Shown one piece after another: positions 17,992 through 26,234 of a stretch of 64,000 bases of DNA (position 1 is its first letter; each line of letters begins with the position of its first letter). A program made the position numbers and the translations under genes. The notes beneath the pieces were generated by a model that saw only the letters and a list, made by a program, of their open reading frames with translations, was not told the origin of the DNA and searched no databases. The DNA lies in NCBI RefSeq assembly GCF_025971955.1, contig NZ_JAPDMX010000003.1, forward strand, positions 310,001 to 374,000. Direction: 5' to 3'. The stretch comes from Shewanella subflava (GTDB taxonomy: Bacteria; Pseudomonadota; Gammaproteobacteria; Enterobacterales; Shewanellaceae).

Positions 17992-20160
17992 TTATTCTAC
18001 CCAGTGCAATACATCGCGAATTATCGACCAACGTGGTGGGGTATTCGTTGCCCCTTGGCCGAGCATCCAATAGTTATAATATTGCTGTTGATGGCCATCC
18101 ACTTGGCGCAGGTTTTGCCAATTATTAACATAGTTGAGTAGCGACTGGTTATTGGCGGCGACAGCGTAGGCAACAGGGTAGCGCGCATTATTTTCGAGTA
18201 AGGTGATGCCGTAACTGGGGAAAAATAACGTCCAAGCTGAGCCGGCCTCTGCGCTGATGATTAATGCATCGTATTGATGATTTTTTTGCCTAAAAAACAG
18301 CTGATAACCACTGATTTGTTTAAAGGTGATATTGGCAAACTTTTGTTTAATGGCTTGTACCGAATTATTGTGTTCAACATAGGCCACGGTGATGTTGTCC
18401 TGTGCACGGATACTGTCGGTGGTTTTGAATTGATTGACCCTATGATCCGGCGCAGCAATGGCAAAGTTAAGCTCCATCACCTGATTGGTGTAGCTAAGAG
18501 AGCCCATTAGCTCAATGTCCATCGCGAGGCCCGACATGGCAATATCAAAGTATCCCGCCTGCAGTGATGCGACTAAATCTTTCTTTTTAAAGGGTACAAA
18601 CTCAACTTTAACGTTTAAGTCTTCGGCCAGTTTACTGGCCATGGCGCTGTCAAAACCAACCAGCTCGCCAGCATTATTGTAATAGCTAAAGGGCACATTA
18701 CTGGGGATATAGCCTACTTTGAGTATGCCGCGCTGTTTAATCATCTCGACACTGGCAATTGGGCTCGTGGGTGTTTTACCCGGTTGTGGATATTGGGTTT
18801 TAACGATAGTGGGGACTTTATCGGCGACTTGCATATTGGCAATCACCCCGCTGGTGACTTCTGGGCTGTGAATAAATAAGCCCATTCCCACACGGCAAAC
18901 CAGCACGGTAACGACAATGCTGCTTGCTACGCCCAAGGTCATTTTAAGCAATTGCGGTACAAAGCATTTGAGGTTTTTTTGAAACATCGCCGCTGTCAGT
19001 AAGGTTAGAATAAATAAATTCATTACCGCGGTGATGGAGTTAAATTTACCGGTAATAAACCCTGACATGACAAACAGTTGGAATAAATCTGCTGGTAAGT
19101 GGACCAGATCGAGCATAAAGGGAATGGCCACATACACGCTACCAAACAGGGCAAGTAAGCCACTCACCGATAATGACAGCTGATCGAATAACTCGATGGG
19201 CGTGCCATTAAACCAGCTGCAAAAGTACACGAAAAGAATTACCGTGAGCTTGCCGATATTGGGGAAGGTAAATGCAATCGGCACTAGAATTTCAATTAAG
19301 GTGTCGGTGTCTTCGCCACTGGTGTTATGGCTTTTCATCACTTGTTTACACTCTTCAACAATCACCGGTAGCACAATAAAGATGTTACCAGTAGCAAAGG
19401 CGGTGACCAAACTGGCCTTAGACATTTGAATGGTTTGCCAGTAAGTAATGGGCGTAACCGATGCCACTATCCAGGGTAAAACTGCAAAGGTGAGCACTAA
19501 ACACAGGGCGAAATAACTGATGAGATACACTTGCATACTGGCAAACTCATCAACGCCCATAGTGCCAGCAGCTGAGGCCGACATGGCAAAAATACCGATA
19601 GGCAATACTTTTACCATGCCCTGAGTGATGCGGCCAAAAATTTCCCCGCAGGTATGCATAAACTCTAATAGCTGAGTTTTGTTGTCTCCTTTCATACCGA
19701 TTAACGCTAATCCCATGGCAATGCTAAATACCACCATGGCGGGCACATATCCAGCGGCCATAGATTCAAAGGGGTTAGAGGGAATGTATAGCTTGAAGTA
19801 ATCTATTTCAGCCACGGGTTCAGTGATGCTGGTACTAAAAAAAGAGGCCGATTCTACAAACGGGAAAGACAGTGGCATTAAGGCGACAAGGAATAACCCC
19901 AGCGCCCAGAGTATCAGCATGATCACCCCCGCACGGCTGAAGATGAGTTTGGCGGTATCGGGCTTAAGTTTACCTATACCACCCACTAGCGATACCACAA
20001 TGTAGGGCAATACGGTCATTTGCATCAGCAAAATCACCCCTGTGCCTATGGTGCTTAACCAGCTGACTGATTCACCAAAAAAAATGCCGACCGCAAAGCC
20101 AATTAACATGGCGACGATCATTTGGGTGGCGCTGGTCATCGAAAGGAGTTTTTTTAACAC
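17992..20160 (-). CDS. dicarboxylate/amino acid:cation symporter fused to a periplasmic binding domain
   Basis: A 722-residue fusion. Residues 1-430 are a DAACS (GltP/DctA-like) symporter with about eight helices and the re-entrant loop region (AFATGNIFIVLPVIVEE, IAFTFPNIGKLTVILF). After a linker, residues about 470-720 form a family-3 solute-binding domain (RGILKVGYIPSNVPFSYYN, GELVGFDSAMASKLAEDL). The binding domain would sit in the periplasm, tethered to the transporter, and could feed it substrate or regulate it. Substrate unknown; amino or dicarboxylic acids are likely. The start is GTG. It leads a minus-strand run with the PanE-like and perhaps the STAND genes. Confidence 0.9.
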   Translation of the reverse strand: MLKKLLSMTSATQMIVAMLIGFAVGIFFGESVSWLSTIGTGVILLMQMTVLPYIVVSLVGGIGKLKPDTAKLIFSRAGVIMLILWALGLFLVALMPLSFPFVESASFFSTSITEPVAEIDYFKLYIPSNPFESMAAGYVPAMVVFSIAMGLALIGMKGDNKTQLLEFMHTCGEIFGRITQGMVKVLPIGIFAMSASAAGTMGVDEFASMQVYLISYFALCLVLTFAVLPWIVASVTPITYWQTIQMSKASLVTAFATGNIFIVLPVIVEECKQVMKSHNTSGEDTDTLIEILVPIAFTFPNIGKLTVILFVYFCSWFNGTPIELFDQLSLSVSGLLALFGSVYVAIPFMLDLVHLPADLFQLFVMSGFITGKFNSITAVMNLFILTLLTAAMFQKNLKCFVPQLLKMTLGVASSIVVTVLVCRVGMGLFIHSPEVTSGVIANMQVADKVPTIVKTQYPQPGKTPTSPIASVEMIKQRGILKVGYIPSNVPFSYYNNAGELVGFDSAMASKLAEDLNVKVEFVPFKKKDLVASLQAGYFDIAMSGLAMDIELMGSLSYTNQVMELNFAIAAPDHRVNQFKTTDSIRAQDNITVAYVEHNNSVQAIKQKFANITFKQISGYQLFFRQKNHQYDALIISAEAGSAWTLFFPSYGITLLENNARYPVAYAVAANNQSLLNYVNNWQNLRQVDGHQQQYYNYWMLGQGATNTPPRWSIIRDVLHWVE

Positions 20161-20496
20161 GGGAAATTATTCTCTTTTTTAGACTCGGGTGAATAAACAT
20201 TTCTGCTTAATCTATACCGCAATCGTTATTAAGGTGTTACGGTTAAAGGCTAATTGTTAAGGATGTAAATTTAACAGTATTTAAAGTCGATTAACACCTT
20301 GTTGGTACTGACTTTACATAAGCGGTTTAATAATCGAACAACATGATAAAATGAGCAGTAAAAACAGCTAGAAATACTGTATTTGGTGATTGAACGTGAT
20401 TAGGGAAACATTATTAAATCATTTGGTTGTGTACAATTGATTATTGCGATAATTATATGGTTTAATGAGCATCACTGAACGACATCGTTGCCAATG
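20161..20496. other. intergenic region, nothing recognised
   Basis: About 335 bases upstream of the symporter fusion gene and downstream of the MarR-type gene, AT-rich. It should contain the symporter promoter. I see no open frame with a ribosome binding site and no strong hairpin. Confidence 0.5.
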
Positions 20497-20946
20497 CTAA
20501 GGCAGATTAATGTGCTTTGGCAGCTTTTGACGAAATGCATCTAAGCGCAGTTTGAGATCGACCATTTCGGCTTCATCAATACCACTTTGCGCTTTAATGT
20601 GCTGAGTCATTTGCATGGCTTTTGACTTTAGCGCCACGCCTTTTTCAGTGAGGGTTAATGACAGTTGTCTGTCGTCCTCTGGGTGCCTAACGCGTTGAAT
20701 ATAGTCTAATGCCTCAAGCCGTTTAACCACAGGGGTGATAGCGCCGGGTTGTTGGGCTAACTTCAGGGCGAGCTCTTTGAGGTTTAAACCTTCATTTTGC
20801 CAAACTATCAACATGACAAGGTATTGCGTGTAGGTTAGCCCGATTGCGCTTAATAAAGGTTTATAAAGCTGAGTAATCGCAAGTGATGTCGAATAAACAG
20901 CGAAACAAAGTTGATTATCAAGATGTAAATGATGGTCTTCTTTCAT
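20497..20946 (-). CDS. MarR-family regulator, OhrR-like
   Basis: A 149-residue winged-helix repressor. The N-terminus has DNQLCFAVYSTSLAITQLY, where the Cys at about residue 14 matches the peroxidatic Cys of OhrR. The DNA-binding part reads LNLKELALKLAQQPGAITPVVKRLE with the wing HPEDDRQLSLTLTEKG. It therefore probably responds to organic peroxides or other electrophiles. The ATG at 20946 follows GAGCGAG; the longer frame uses a TTG. Divergent from curA, which it probably controls along with itself. Confidence 0.87.
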   Translation of the reverse strand: MKEDHHLHLDNQLCFAVYSTSLAITQLYKPLLSAIGLTYTQYLVMLIVWQNEGLNLKELALKLAQQPGAITPVVKRLEALDYIQRVRHPEDDRQLSLTLTEKGVALKSKAMQMTQHIKAQSGIDEAEMVDLKLRLDAFRQKLPKHINLP

Positions 20947-21030
20947 AACTCGCTCTGTTTTGGCTGTGATCAAAATGACTCACAGTAACGTAAATAAGTA
21001 AAACGTGTGACGATATTACCACTGTTGTTT

Positions 21031-21045
21031 TAGCTATTGTAGCTA
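21031..21045. promoter_or_regulatory. short dyad in the marR-curA intergenic region, candidate operator
   Basis: TAGCTA-TTG-TAGCTA is a symmetric 15-base site between the divergent genes, about 85 bases upstream of the MarR start and 53 before curA. The position suits a MarR-type operator. It does not match a named consensus I can verify. Confidence 0.35.
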
Positions 21046-21097
21046 TCATTGAATGACCCGTTGTCAGCGTTTTGTATTGCAATTAAAAGGATCAATC

Positions 21098-22132
21098 ATG
21101 TCATCTCACAATCGTCGTATTGTTTTAGCCTCGCGTCCTCAGGGCGAACCGACCATCGAAAATTTTCGTTTAGAAACCGTCAGCAAGCCGACACCACAGG
21201 CGGGTGAAGTGTTATTGCGGGCGGTGTATTTGTCTCTTGACCCTTACATGCGTGGCCGCATGAATGATGCCAAATCCTATGCTGAGCCTGTTGCTATTGA
21301 TGAGGTGATGGTAGGCGCGACTGTGTCACAGGTTGAAGCGAGCCAACACCCAGATTACCAAGTAGGCGATTGGGTATTGGCCTTTGGTGGCTGGCAGGAT
21401 TACTGCGTGTCAAACGGTGAAGGTTTAATGCATTTAGGTGCTAATCCAAGCATGCCATCTTATGCATTAGGTATTATGGGCATGCCTGGATTTACCGCTT
21501 ATATGGGGTTATTGGATATCGGCGCACCTAAAGCAGGTGAAACAATAGTGGTTGCTGCGGCAACCGGCCCAGTTGGCGCAACCGTTGGCCAAATTGGTAA
21601 GCTTAAAGGCTGTAAAGTTGTAGGGGTAGCTGGTGGCGCTGAAAAATGTCGCCATGCGGTTGAAGTATTGGGTTTTGATGCCTGTATTGACCATAAAGCA
21701 GCCGATTTTGCCGAGCAATTAGCCGCACATTGTGACAAAGGGATTGATGTGTATTTTGAAAACGTCGGCGGCAAAGTATTTGATGCCGTTTTACCTTTGT
21801 TAAACACAGGTGCGCGGGTACCAGTATGTGGGATGATTTCACAATATAACGCCACCTCGTTGCCAGCAGGTCCAGATCGCCTGTCGTTATTAATAGGCAC
21901 CTTGTTGGTGAAGCGCATTAAAATGCAAGGCTTCATTATTTTTGATGATTATGGTCACCGTTACCCTGAGTTTGCCAATGAAATGAGCAAATGGTTAGCC
22001 AATGGCGAAATTCAATACCGTGAGCATGTAGTTGATGGTCTTGAAAACACTACCCAAGCGTTTATCGGCCTGTTGAAAGGCGAAAATTTTGGCAAGTTAG
22101 TGATTAAACTCAATGAGCCATTAACCGCATAA
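21098..22132 (+). CDS. curA: NADPH-dependent curcumin/2-alkenal reductase CurA (MDR family)
   Basis: Zinc-independent medium-chain reductase that uses NADPH to reduce the C=C bond of enones. It matches E. coli CurA (YncB) along 344 residues: RRIVLASRPQGEPTIENFRL, YLSLDPYMRGRM, the nucleotide-binding AATGPVGATVGQIGKLKG and YFENVGGKVFDAVLPLLN. AAAGGA lies six bases before the ATG at 21098; the frame opens 45 bases earlier. It heads a probable operon with the DJ-1-like gene, 54 bases downstream, facing the OhrR-like regulator. Together they look like an electrophile/carbonyl detoxification unit. Confidence 0.93.
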   Translation: MSSHNRRIVLASRPQGEPTIENFRLETVSKPTPQAGEVLLRAVYLSLDPYMRGRMNDAKSYAEPVAIDEVMVGATVSQVEASQHPDYQVGDWVLAFGGWQDYCVSNGEGLMHLGANPSMPSYALGIMGMPGFTAYMGLLDIGAPKAGETIVVAAATGPVGATVGQIGKLKGCKVVGVAGGAEKCRHAVEVLGFDACIDHKAADFAEQLAAHCDKGIDVYFENVGGKVFDAVLPLLNTGARVPVCGMISQYNATSLPAGPDRLSLLIGTLLVKRIKMQGFIIFDDYGHRYPEFANEMSKWLANGEIQYREHVVDGLENTTQAFIGLLKGENFGKLVIKLNEPLTA

Positions 22133-22186
22133 ATTAGTCCGTGATTTTAAACCAAATCAATAAATCAATCAGTAGGAATGAATGAA

Positions 22187-22864
22187 ATGAAAGTGTTAAT
22201 GGTATTAACCTCGCACGATAAATTGGGCGATACAGGACATAAAACCGGTTTTTGGCTGGAAGAGTTAGCGGCGCCGTATTACGTGTTTAAAGATAACAAT
22301 GTGGAAGTGGTTCTGGCATCGCCGTTAGGTGGGCAGCCGCCTTTAGACCCTAAAAGCGATGAAGTTGATTTTCAAACCGAGTCGACTAAACGGTTTAAAT
22401 TAGATAGCGACGCCCAACAACAACTGGCTACCACTATAGTGTTGTCGACTGTAAATGTTGCCGATTACGATGCGGTGTTCTATCCCGGTGGCCATGGTCC
22501 GTTATGGGATTTGGCCGAAGACAGCACATCAATTGCGTTAATAGAAAATACCCTTAAACATGACAAGGTGTTAGGGTTAGTTTGTCATGCCCCAGGTGCG
22601 TTGAAACACGCTAAAAATACTGATGGCACTTCAATTGTTAAAGGCAAAAAAGTCACCGGCTTCACCAATGGCGAAGAAGATGCAGTGCAGTTAACCGACA
22701 TAGTGCCATTTTTAGTTGAAGACATGTTAATTGCTAATGGCGCAGACTATGCCAAAGCAGCTGACTGGCACCCATTTACACAGGTAGATGGCAAGTTAGT
22801 AACTGGACAAAATCCGGCATCTTCTGAGCTAGTGGCGCAGCAAATGTTAGCACTGTTAGGCTAA
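22187..22864 (+). CDS. DJ-1/PfpI superfamily protein, Hsp31/glyoxalase-III-like
   Basis: A 225-residue class-I glutamine-amidotransferase-fold protein. The nucleophile elbow LVCHAPGAL (Cys near residue 129), the Glu in GFWLEELAAPYYVF (near residue 24) and YPGGHGPLWDL match the single-domain Hsp31 group that converts methylglyoxal to lactate without glutathione. Activity here is inferred. Four codons upstream there is another ATG (22178), but AGGA is better spaced for 22187. It follows curA in the same direction and ends at a strong terminator. Confidence 0.9.
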   Translation: MKVLMVLTSHDKLGDTGHKTGFWLEELAAPYYVFKDNNVEVVLASPLGGQPPLDPKSDEVDFQTESTKRFKLDSDAQQQLATTIVLSTVNVADYDAVFYPGGHGPLWDLAEDSTSIALIENTLKHDKVLGLVCHAPGALKHAKNTDGTSIVKGKKVTGFTNGEEDAVQLTDIVPFLVEDMLIANGADYAKAADWHPFTQVDGKLVTGQNPASSELVAQQMLALLG

Positions 22865-22897
22865 ATCGGCTTGTTCAATGGCTGTTAAATTGACAAT

Positions 22898-22923
22898 AAA
22901 AAGCAAACTCAGGTTTGCTTTTT
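22898..22923 (+). terminator. terminator of the curA operon
   Basis: AAAAAGCAAAC and GTTTGCTTTTT form an 11-bp stem around TCAG with a following T-run, 35 bases after the DJ-1-like stop codon. Confidence 0.88.
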
Positions 22924-23180
22924 TGTTTTCTGCCCTAATTCACCTACTTCAGTAGGTGGTTATCATCAATTAGGCTTTGCCTGAAGTATGTTCAATAGCT
23001 GATTAACTCAAGTGATAGGTGAGCTTTGCTAATGGTGCGGTACAAGCTTCTAAATCAGGGATGATTTAGTAAAGCCTATAGGGATATATTTACAGCGTCT
23101 TGTTAACGCACGATAGGAAAGCGCCCTTTTAGAGAGTGATATCAAAGCCACCTTCTTCAGAAGGTGGATTCTTTACTGAA
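22919..23180. mobile_element. palindrome-flanked non-autonomous element, IS200/IS605-like (inferred)
   Basis: About 260 bases with a near-identical imperfect hairpin at each side: CACCTACTTCAGTAGGTGG (22941-22959) and CCACCTTCTTCAGAAGGTGG (23149-23168), in the same orientation. Paired subterminal hairpins are what IS200/IS605 transposases recognise, and short relatives without transposase are known as palindrome-associated elements. The left 111 bases recur at 44710-44820. No transposase or TnpB gene is present in either copy. The boundaries are estimates. A structured intergenic RNA is the alternative. Confidence 0.5.
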
Positions 23181-23311
23181 AATACTCAAAAAACGTCAGT
23201 CGATGGTGCGATAACGGGGTAATGAGTGGTTAAAGTTTATTCGAATGTGAAAATAATGCTATATTATGCGCCTTATTATCACGACCACATTGATAGGATT
23301 AGGTTAACCCG

Positions 23312-23920
23312 ATGAATTCGCTGACCGATGAAGAGCTAGCTTGTTTTAGCGATTTGTTTACTTCAAGCAAAGCGAGCGGCGTAGCGCACGCTAAAACCGA
23401 TGCTGATGTACTGGCTGACAACGCGTTAAGTGTGTCGACAGAGATCCCCCTGATACTTGCCAATATTTTAGGCGAGGCCAAGTTGACTTTGTTGGCTGAA
23501 ATTAGCCATTACCGCTTGTGGTTTCCCTTAGTGTTAAAACGTGATGAATTGGGGCAGTTTATTCCTGTGTTAGGCGTACCTGAAGTGGTGGATATTCTTG
23601 GTGGTGAACGCAGCTGGCGAGTAACGGATTTAAAAGATGTTACCGTGATGGATGATGCTGAACAGCCCGTCGAAGTGTTATCGCTCTCCAGTTCGGGCTT
23701 GACCATCAAAATGCGCAACGATGCCCATGCCGATATGCCAAAGTCGGGTAAATTAATGTTAAGCAATGGCTTAGAAGTGGATGTTGATTTTGAACCTGTT
23801 CGTGCTGAAAATGGCATTATGGCGGCTAAAATTAATGCCCATGGTGAAGCAAGAGAAGCATTAAGGCAGTTTTTATTCAGCGCGCACAAAGCAAAATATT
23901 CCCACCTTTACAAAATCTAA
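23312..23920 (+). CDS. conserved hypothetical protein, possibly a degenerate PilZ domain
   Basis: A 202-residue soluble protein. The C-terminal half (VEVLSLSSSGLTIKMRN, then a strand-rich stretch) recalls the PilZ beta-barrel core, but the RxxxR motif needed to bind c-di-GMP is not clear. The N-terminal half includes HYRLWFPLVLKRDELGQF, and a helix follows at the C-terminus. No signal peptide. Function unknown. It stands alone and convergent to the next gene, with which it shares only 22 bases of gap. Confidence 0.65.
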   Translation: MNSLTDEELACFSDLFTSSKASGVAHAKTDADVLADNALSVSTEIPLILANILGEAKLTLLAEISHYRLWFPLVLKRDELGQFIPVLGVPEVVDILGGERSWRVTDLKDVTVMDDAEQPVEVLSLSSSGLTIKMRNDAHADMPKSGKLMLSNGLEVDVDFEPVRAENGIMAAKINAHGEAREALRQFLFSAHKAKYSHLYKI

Positions 23921-23942
23921 ATTAACCTGTTTATGCTTGGGG

Positions 23943-24770
23943 TCAGTTATCGATTTTAAAGTCTCTTTCTAATAGCTTTTTTAACATACTGATAAAGTTA
24001 ACGTCAGGTTTAGCGGCAATCAGCTGGCAAATCTCATCCCCAATGGCAGTGAAGCGATAATAGGTGAAAAGCAGGTGTGGGTTGTTAGGTTGCACGGTAA
24101 AACTGTCATGCACAAACTGCAATGGCAATTTTACTTTGGCATCGAGTAAACCCGTTTCAAACTCACTGTTATGTAATATGCCCGCATCCATTAAGGTTAA
24201 AATATTCGAATATGGCAGCCCAAATTGAGACAGCGGAATGTTAATGTGATTGTTTTTTCTGAAATATTGTTTTAACCCTCCGTTAGTGCGCAATCCGCTG
24301 AGTAATTTGTAACGATTATCTGTGCCGATCCTTGCTGACATCCCTAAGGCTTTTTCTAATAAAATGGCTTCACGAAAAGTAAATTGTTTAAGCACCGCGA
24401 GCGAACGCAGGCTGAAGTTTCCCGGGGAAACAATTTCGCTAGCTAAAATCCTTGCCCATAAATCTTGCATTTTGGGGTTGTGAATTTGCTCTGCCATGTG
24501 AAAAAATTGATAGCCCCAGTCGGCATCTAAATCCACTCCTGTGACATCTGATGGGGTGTAATTGAGCGCAAGTGCAAAAATAGTTTCAAGGTTAGCTTGA
24601 TGCGCGCTGAGCAATTTACGCTGGCGATGCTGTGCACGCTCAGCGACCGATGCCGTAGATGGACGATAATCATCTTCACTAGCCAGCCCGAGCATTCTGC
24701 CAAGCAATAATGCTTTTTTGCGCGCGGAAATATCAGTGGTTTCAGTTATTTTTTTATCGGGCTCAGTCAT
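23943..24770 (-). CDS. conserved hypothetical protein, TIGR03899/DUF2806-like
   Basis: A 275-residue soluble protein. The middle carries DADWGYQFFHMAEQIHNPKM, QDLWARILASEIVSPGNFSL and RSLAVLKQFTFREAILLEKA, a pattern shared with DUF2806-type proteins and with the Vibrio/Shewanella family TIGR03899. Function unknown. No membrane helix. The N-terminal 30 residues are charged and probably disordered. Single gene; the region upstream of its start is the decayed stretch from 24.8 to 26.2 kb. Confidence 0.75.
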   Translation of the reverse strand: MTEPDKKITETTDISARKKALLLGRMLGLASEDDYRPSTASVAERAQHRQRKLLSAHQANLETIFALALNYTPSDVTGVDLDADWGYQFFHMAEQIHNPKMQDLWARILASEIVSPGNFSLRSLAVLKQFTFREAILLEKALGMSARIGTDNRYKLLSGLRTNGGLKQYFRKNNHINIPLSQFGLPYSNILTLMDAGILHNSEFETGLLDAKVKLPLQFVHDSFTVQPNNPHLLFTYYRFTAIGDEICQLIAAKPDVNFISMLKKLLERDFKIDN

Positions 24771-25091
24771 ATAGATCCATTTACCAAAAATGTTGTGGGT
24801 TACCTATTTAGGCGCTTTGGGTCAATAGGTCTGTTTCGACCCGCATCAAGCCATTTAATACCTTAAAGTTTTGCCGCGCGCCAAAAATCATCGTTAGTCA
24901 TAAAGCCAGTACTACTTAAACAGTATGGTACTCCAATCAACGCAGTAAAATATATTGAGGCGAGTTCCGCATTGAAAATACTAATGTTAATATCGAGCGA
25001 TTGTTCGAAATACAAAATATTAATGACATCGTCGCGTGGTTTATGTACAAGTCATAATTCTAAGCCAGCAACATAAACATGGGTTATGGAA

Positions 25092-25241
25092 CTGTTGCTA
25101 CTTGACGGGAATCCGCTTGAAGATTTCTCTGTCACTGGCTCGGGATAAAAGTGGCTTGATGCAGAGCCTCGTCCAGCAAGCCCTGAGACAATTCGCATCA
25201 TCATGAAGGACGGTGTGTTCTACAAGAATACCAACGCCTGA
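25092..25241 (+). pseudogene. C-terminal relic of an amidohydrolase
   Basis: In the frame from 25092 the translation reads LLLLDGNPLEDFSVTGSG, a stop, then KWLDAEPRPASPETIRIIMK and DGVFYKNTNA, followed by TGA at 25239. This is the usual end of imidazolonepropionase-like amidohydrolases (DGNPLEDI... IRMIMKDGKIYKN). The internal TAA at 25146 and the missing N-terminal 350 or so residues with all catalytic motifs show it is dead. It may descend from a full gene once between the flanking loci. Confidence 0.7.
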
Positions 25242-25745
25242 ATCGACTCTTGGTCTAACGTCGGGAGCCGATTAAGTCTTGTGTCGAATTGTGGTGTCGG
25301 TTTTAAGCAACTCGCCGACACACTACTCGTTAAACAAATTTTGACTAGTTGAGGGCAGTAATGCCCTCCCTAGTTTTCCCCTTGTTTAGTCCATATCAAA
25401 AACCAATCAATTGTTGATTTATCCCATTCAACTTGAAGATGCAGGTTTCTATATCTGAAAATTATCCGACATTCTGGATGCGATTAAGCCTACAGCTTCT
25501 GCAATCATTACATTAAAAAAATTCATCAAGCATCGTGGTAAATGCTGTCTTGCAGGAGAGCTAAGTCACCTCAGCTCAATATAATCAACGCTTTGCAAAC
25601 AGCCCTTAGTTTGACTAACAGCGTTTCATTAACCTGCAATAGGCCCGCTATGGACGTGTTAATGTGCTTTGTTTTAAAACACATGACAAGTTTGCGACAA
25701 AACAAGTTCAATCTGTTGAATTGTGCAGATTGAGTCCATCTCTTA

Positions 25746-25800
25746 ACCCAAGTTGAGGTTTACTAGTGTGTCTCGTATGCTCATTCATCACCTCCTTTAA
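25746..25800 (-). other. perfect Shine-Dalgarno with a 13-codon mini-ORF
   Basis: Read leftward, AAAGGAGGTGAT matches the anti-Shine-Dalgarno end of 16S rRNA over its full length and lies six bases before an ATG (25784) that opens only 13 codons (MSIRDTLVNLNLG). The flanks do not extend the match to 16S rRNA. It may be the start region of a lost gene or a leader peptide; no intact gene follows. Confidence 0.35.
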
Positions 25801-26155
25801 ACCATTTCAGTTAACAATTGAGTGTTTAATTTAAGATTTGCCTGCCAAAAATTGAAAATAAACGACTAATTTAGTTGCGGAAAATATCGCCCTTCAATTA
25901 TCAAGTTGTCTAACATCTCCAGCCAAACTACAAATGCCATTAACATTTCTAACGTTATCCATATCAATAAATACAATGGGTTAGCCTGATTTTTTTTGTG
26001 GGTAAAATGTCGAGCAATTTAACCGTGAGCAAGAGCATAAAACACCTGTAATCGCTAACCATGAAGCACAGCTAATCATTGTTGCGAAAAAACATTTTTA
26101 GGTGAAGTGTAATTTATTTGTAAATCTTATTAAGAAAAAAGATCTAAATTCTAAT

Positions 26156-26170
26156 GCAAACGATTCTCAA
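26156..26170. promoter_or_regulatory. candidate Fur box
   Basis: TGCAAACGATTCTCA fits the 7-1-7 Fur consensus (TGATAAT-N-ATTATCA) at about 10 of 14 positions, with the right half nearly perfect (ATTCTCA). It lies about 65 bases upstream of the porin start, where a promoter is expected, and the downstream genes are of iron-regulated types. Confidence 0.6.
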
Positions 26171-26234
26171 TTAGATTAATATGTTGCCAATTATTAAAAT
26201 AACCTTAATTATTAGGTGTATGTGGAGAGTGGAT

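Larger units (their letters stand above)
24771..26234. other. decayed intergenic region (about 1.4 kb) without an intact gene
   Basis: No open frame here has both length and a ribosome binding site worth calling; a 63-codon frame at 25542-25733 looks accidental. The stretch does hold an amidohydrolase C-terminal relic (25092-25241), an imperfect palindrome around 25346-25377 (ACTAG, GGGCA and their complements), a hairpin CAATCTG/CAGATTG near 25709-25732 and a perfect Shine-Dalgarno on the minus strand near 25795. The mix of fragments suggests old insertions and deletions. Confidence 0.6.

Noticed and set aside
22919-23180. Possible CRISPR-like repeats because of the two similar hairpins
   Set aside because: Only two hairpins, not evenly spaced repeats with spacers; dispersed copy elsewhere fits a mobile element better.
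25542-25733. 63-codon open frame in the decayed region
   Set aside because: No ribosome binding site and no family features; surrounded by relic sequence.
25781-25800. Possible 16S rRNA 3' end fragment (ATCACCTCCTT on the plus strand)
   Set aside because: The match stops at the anti-Shine-Dalgarno; the preceding bases do not fit 16S rRNA.
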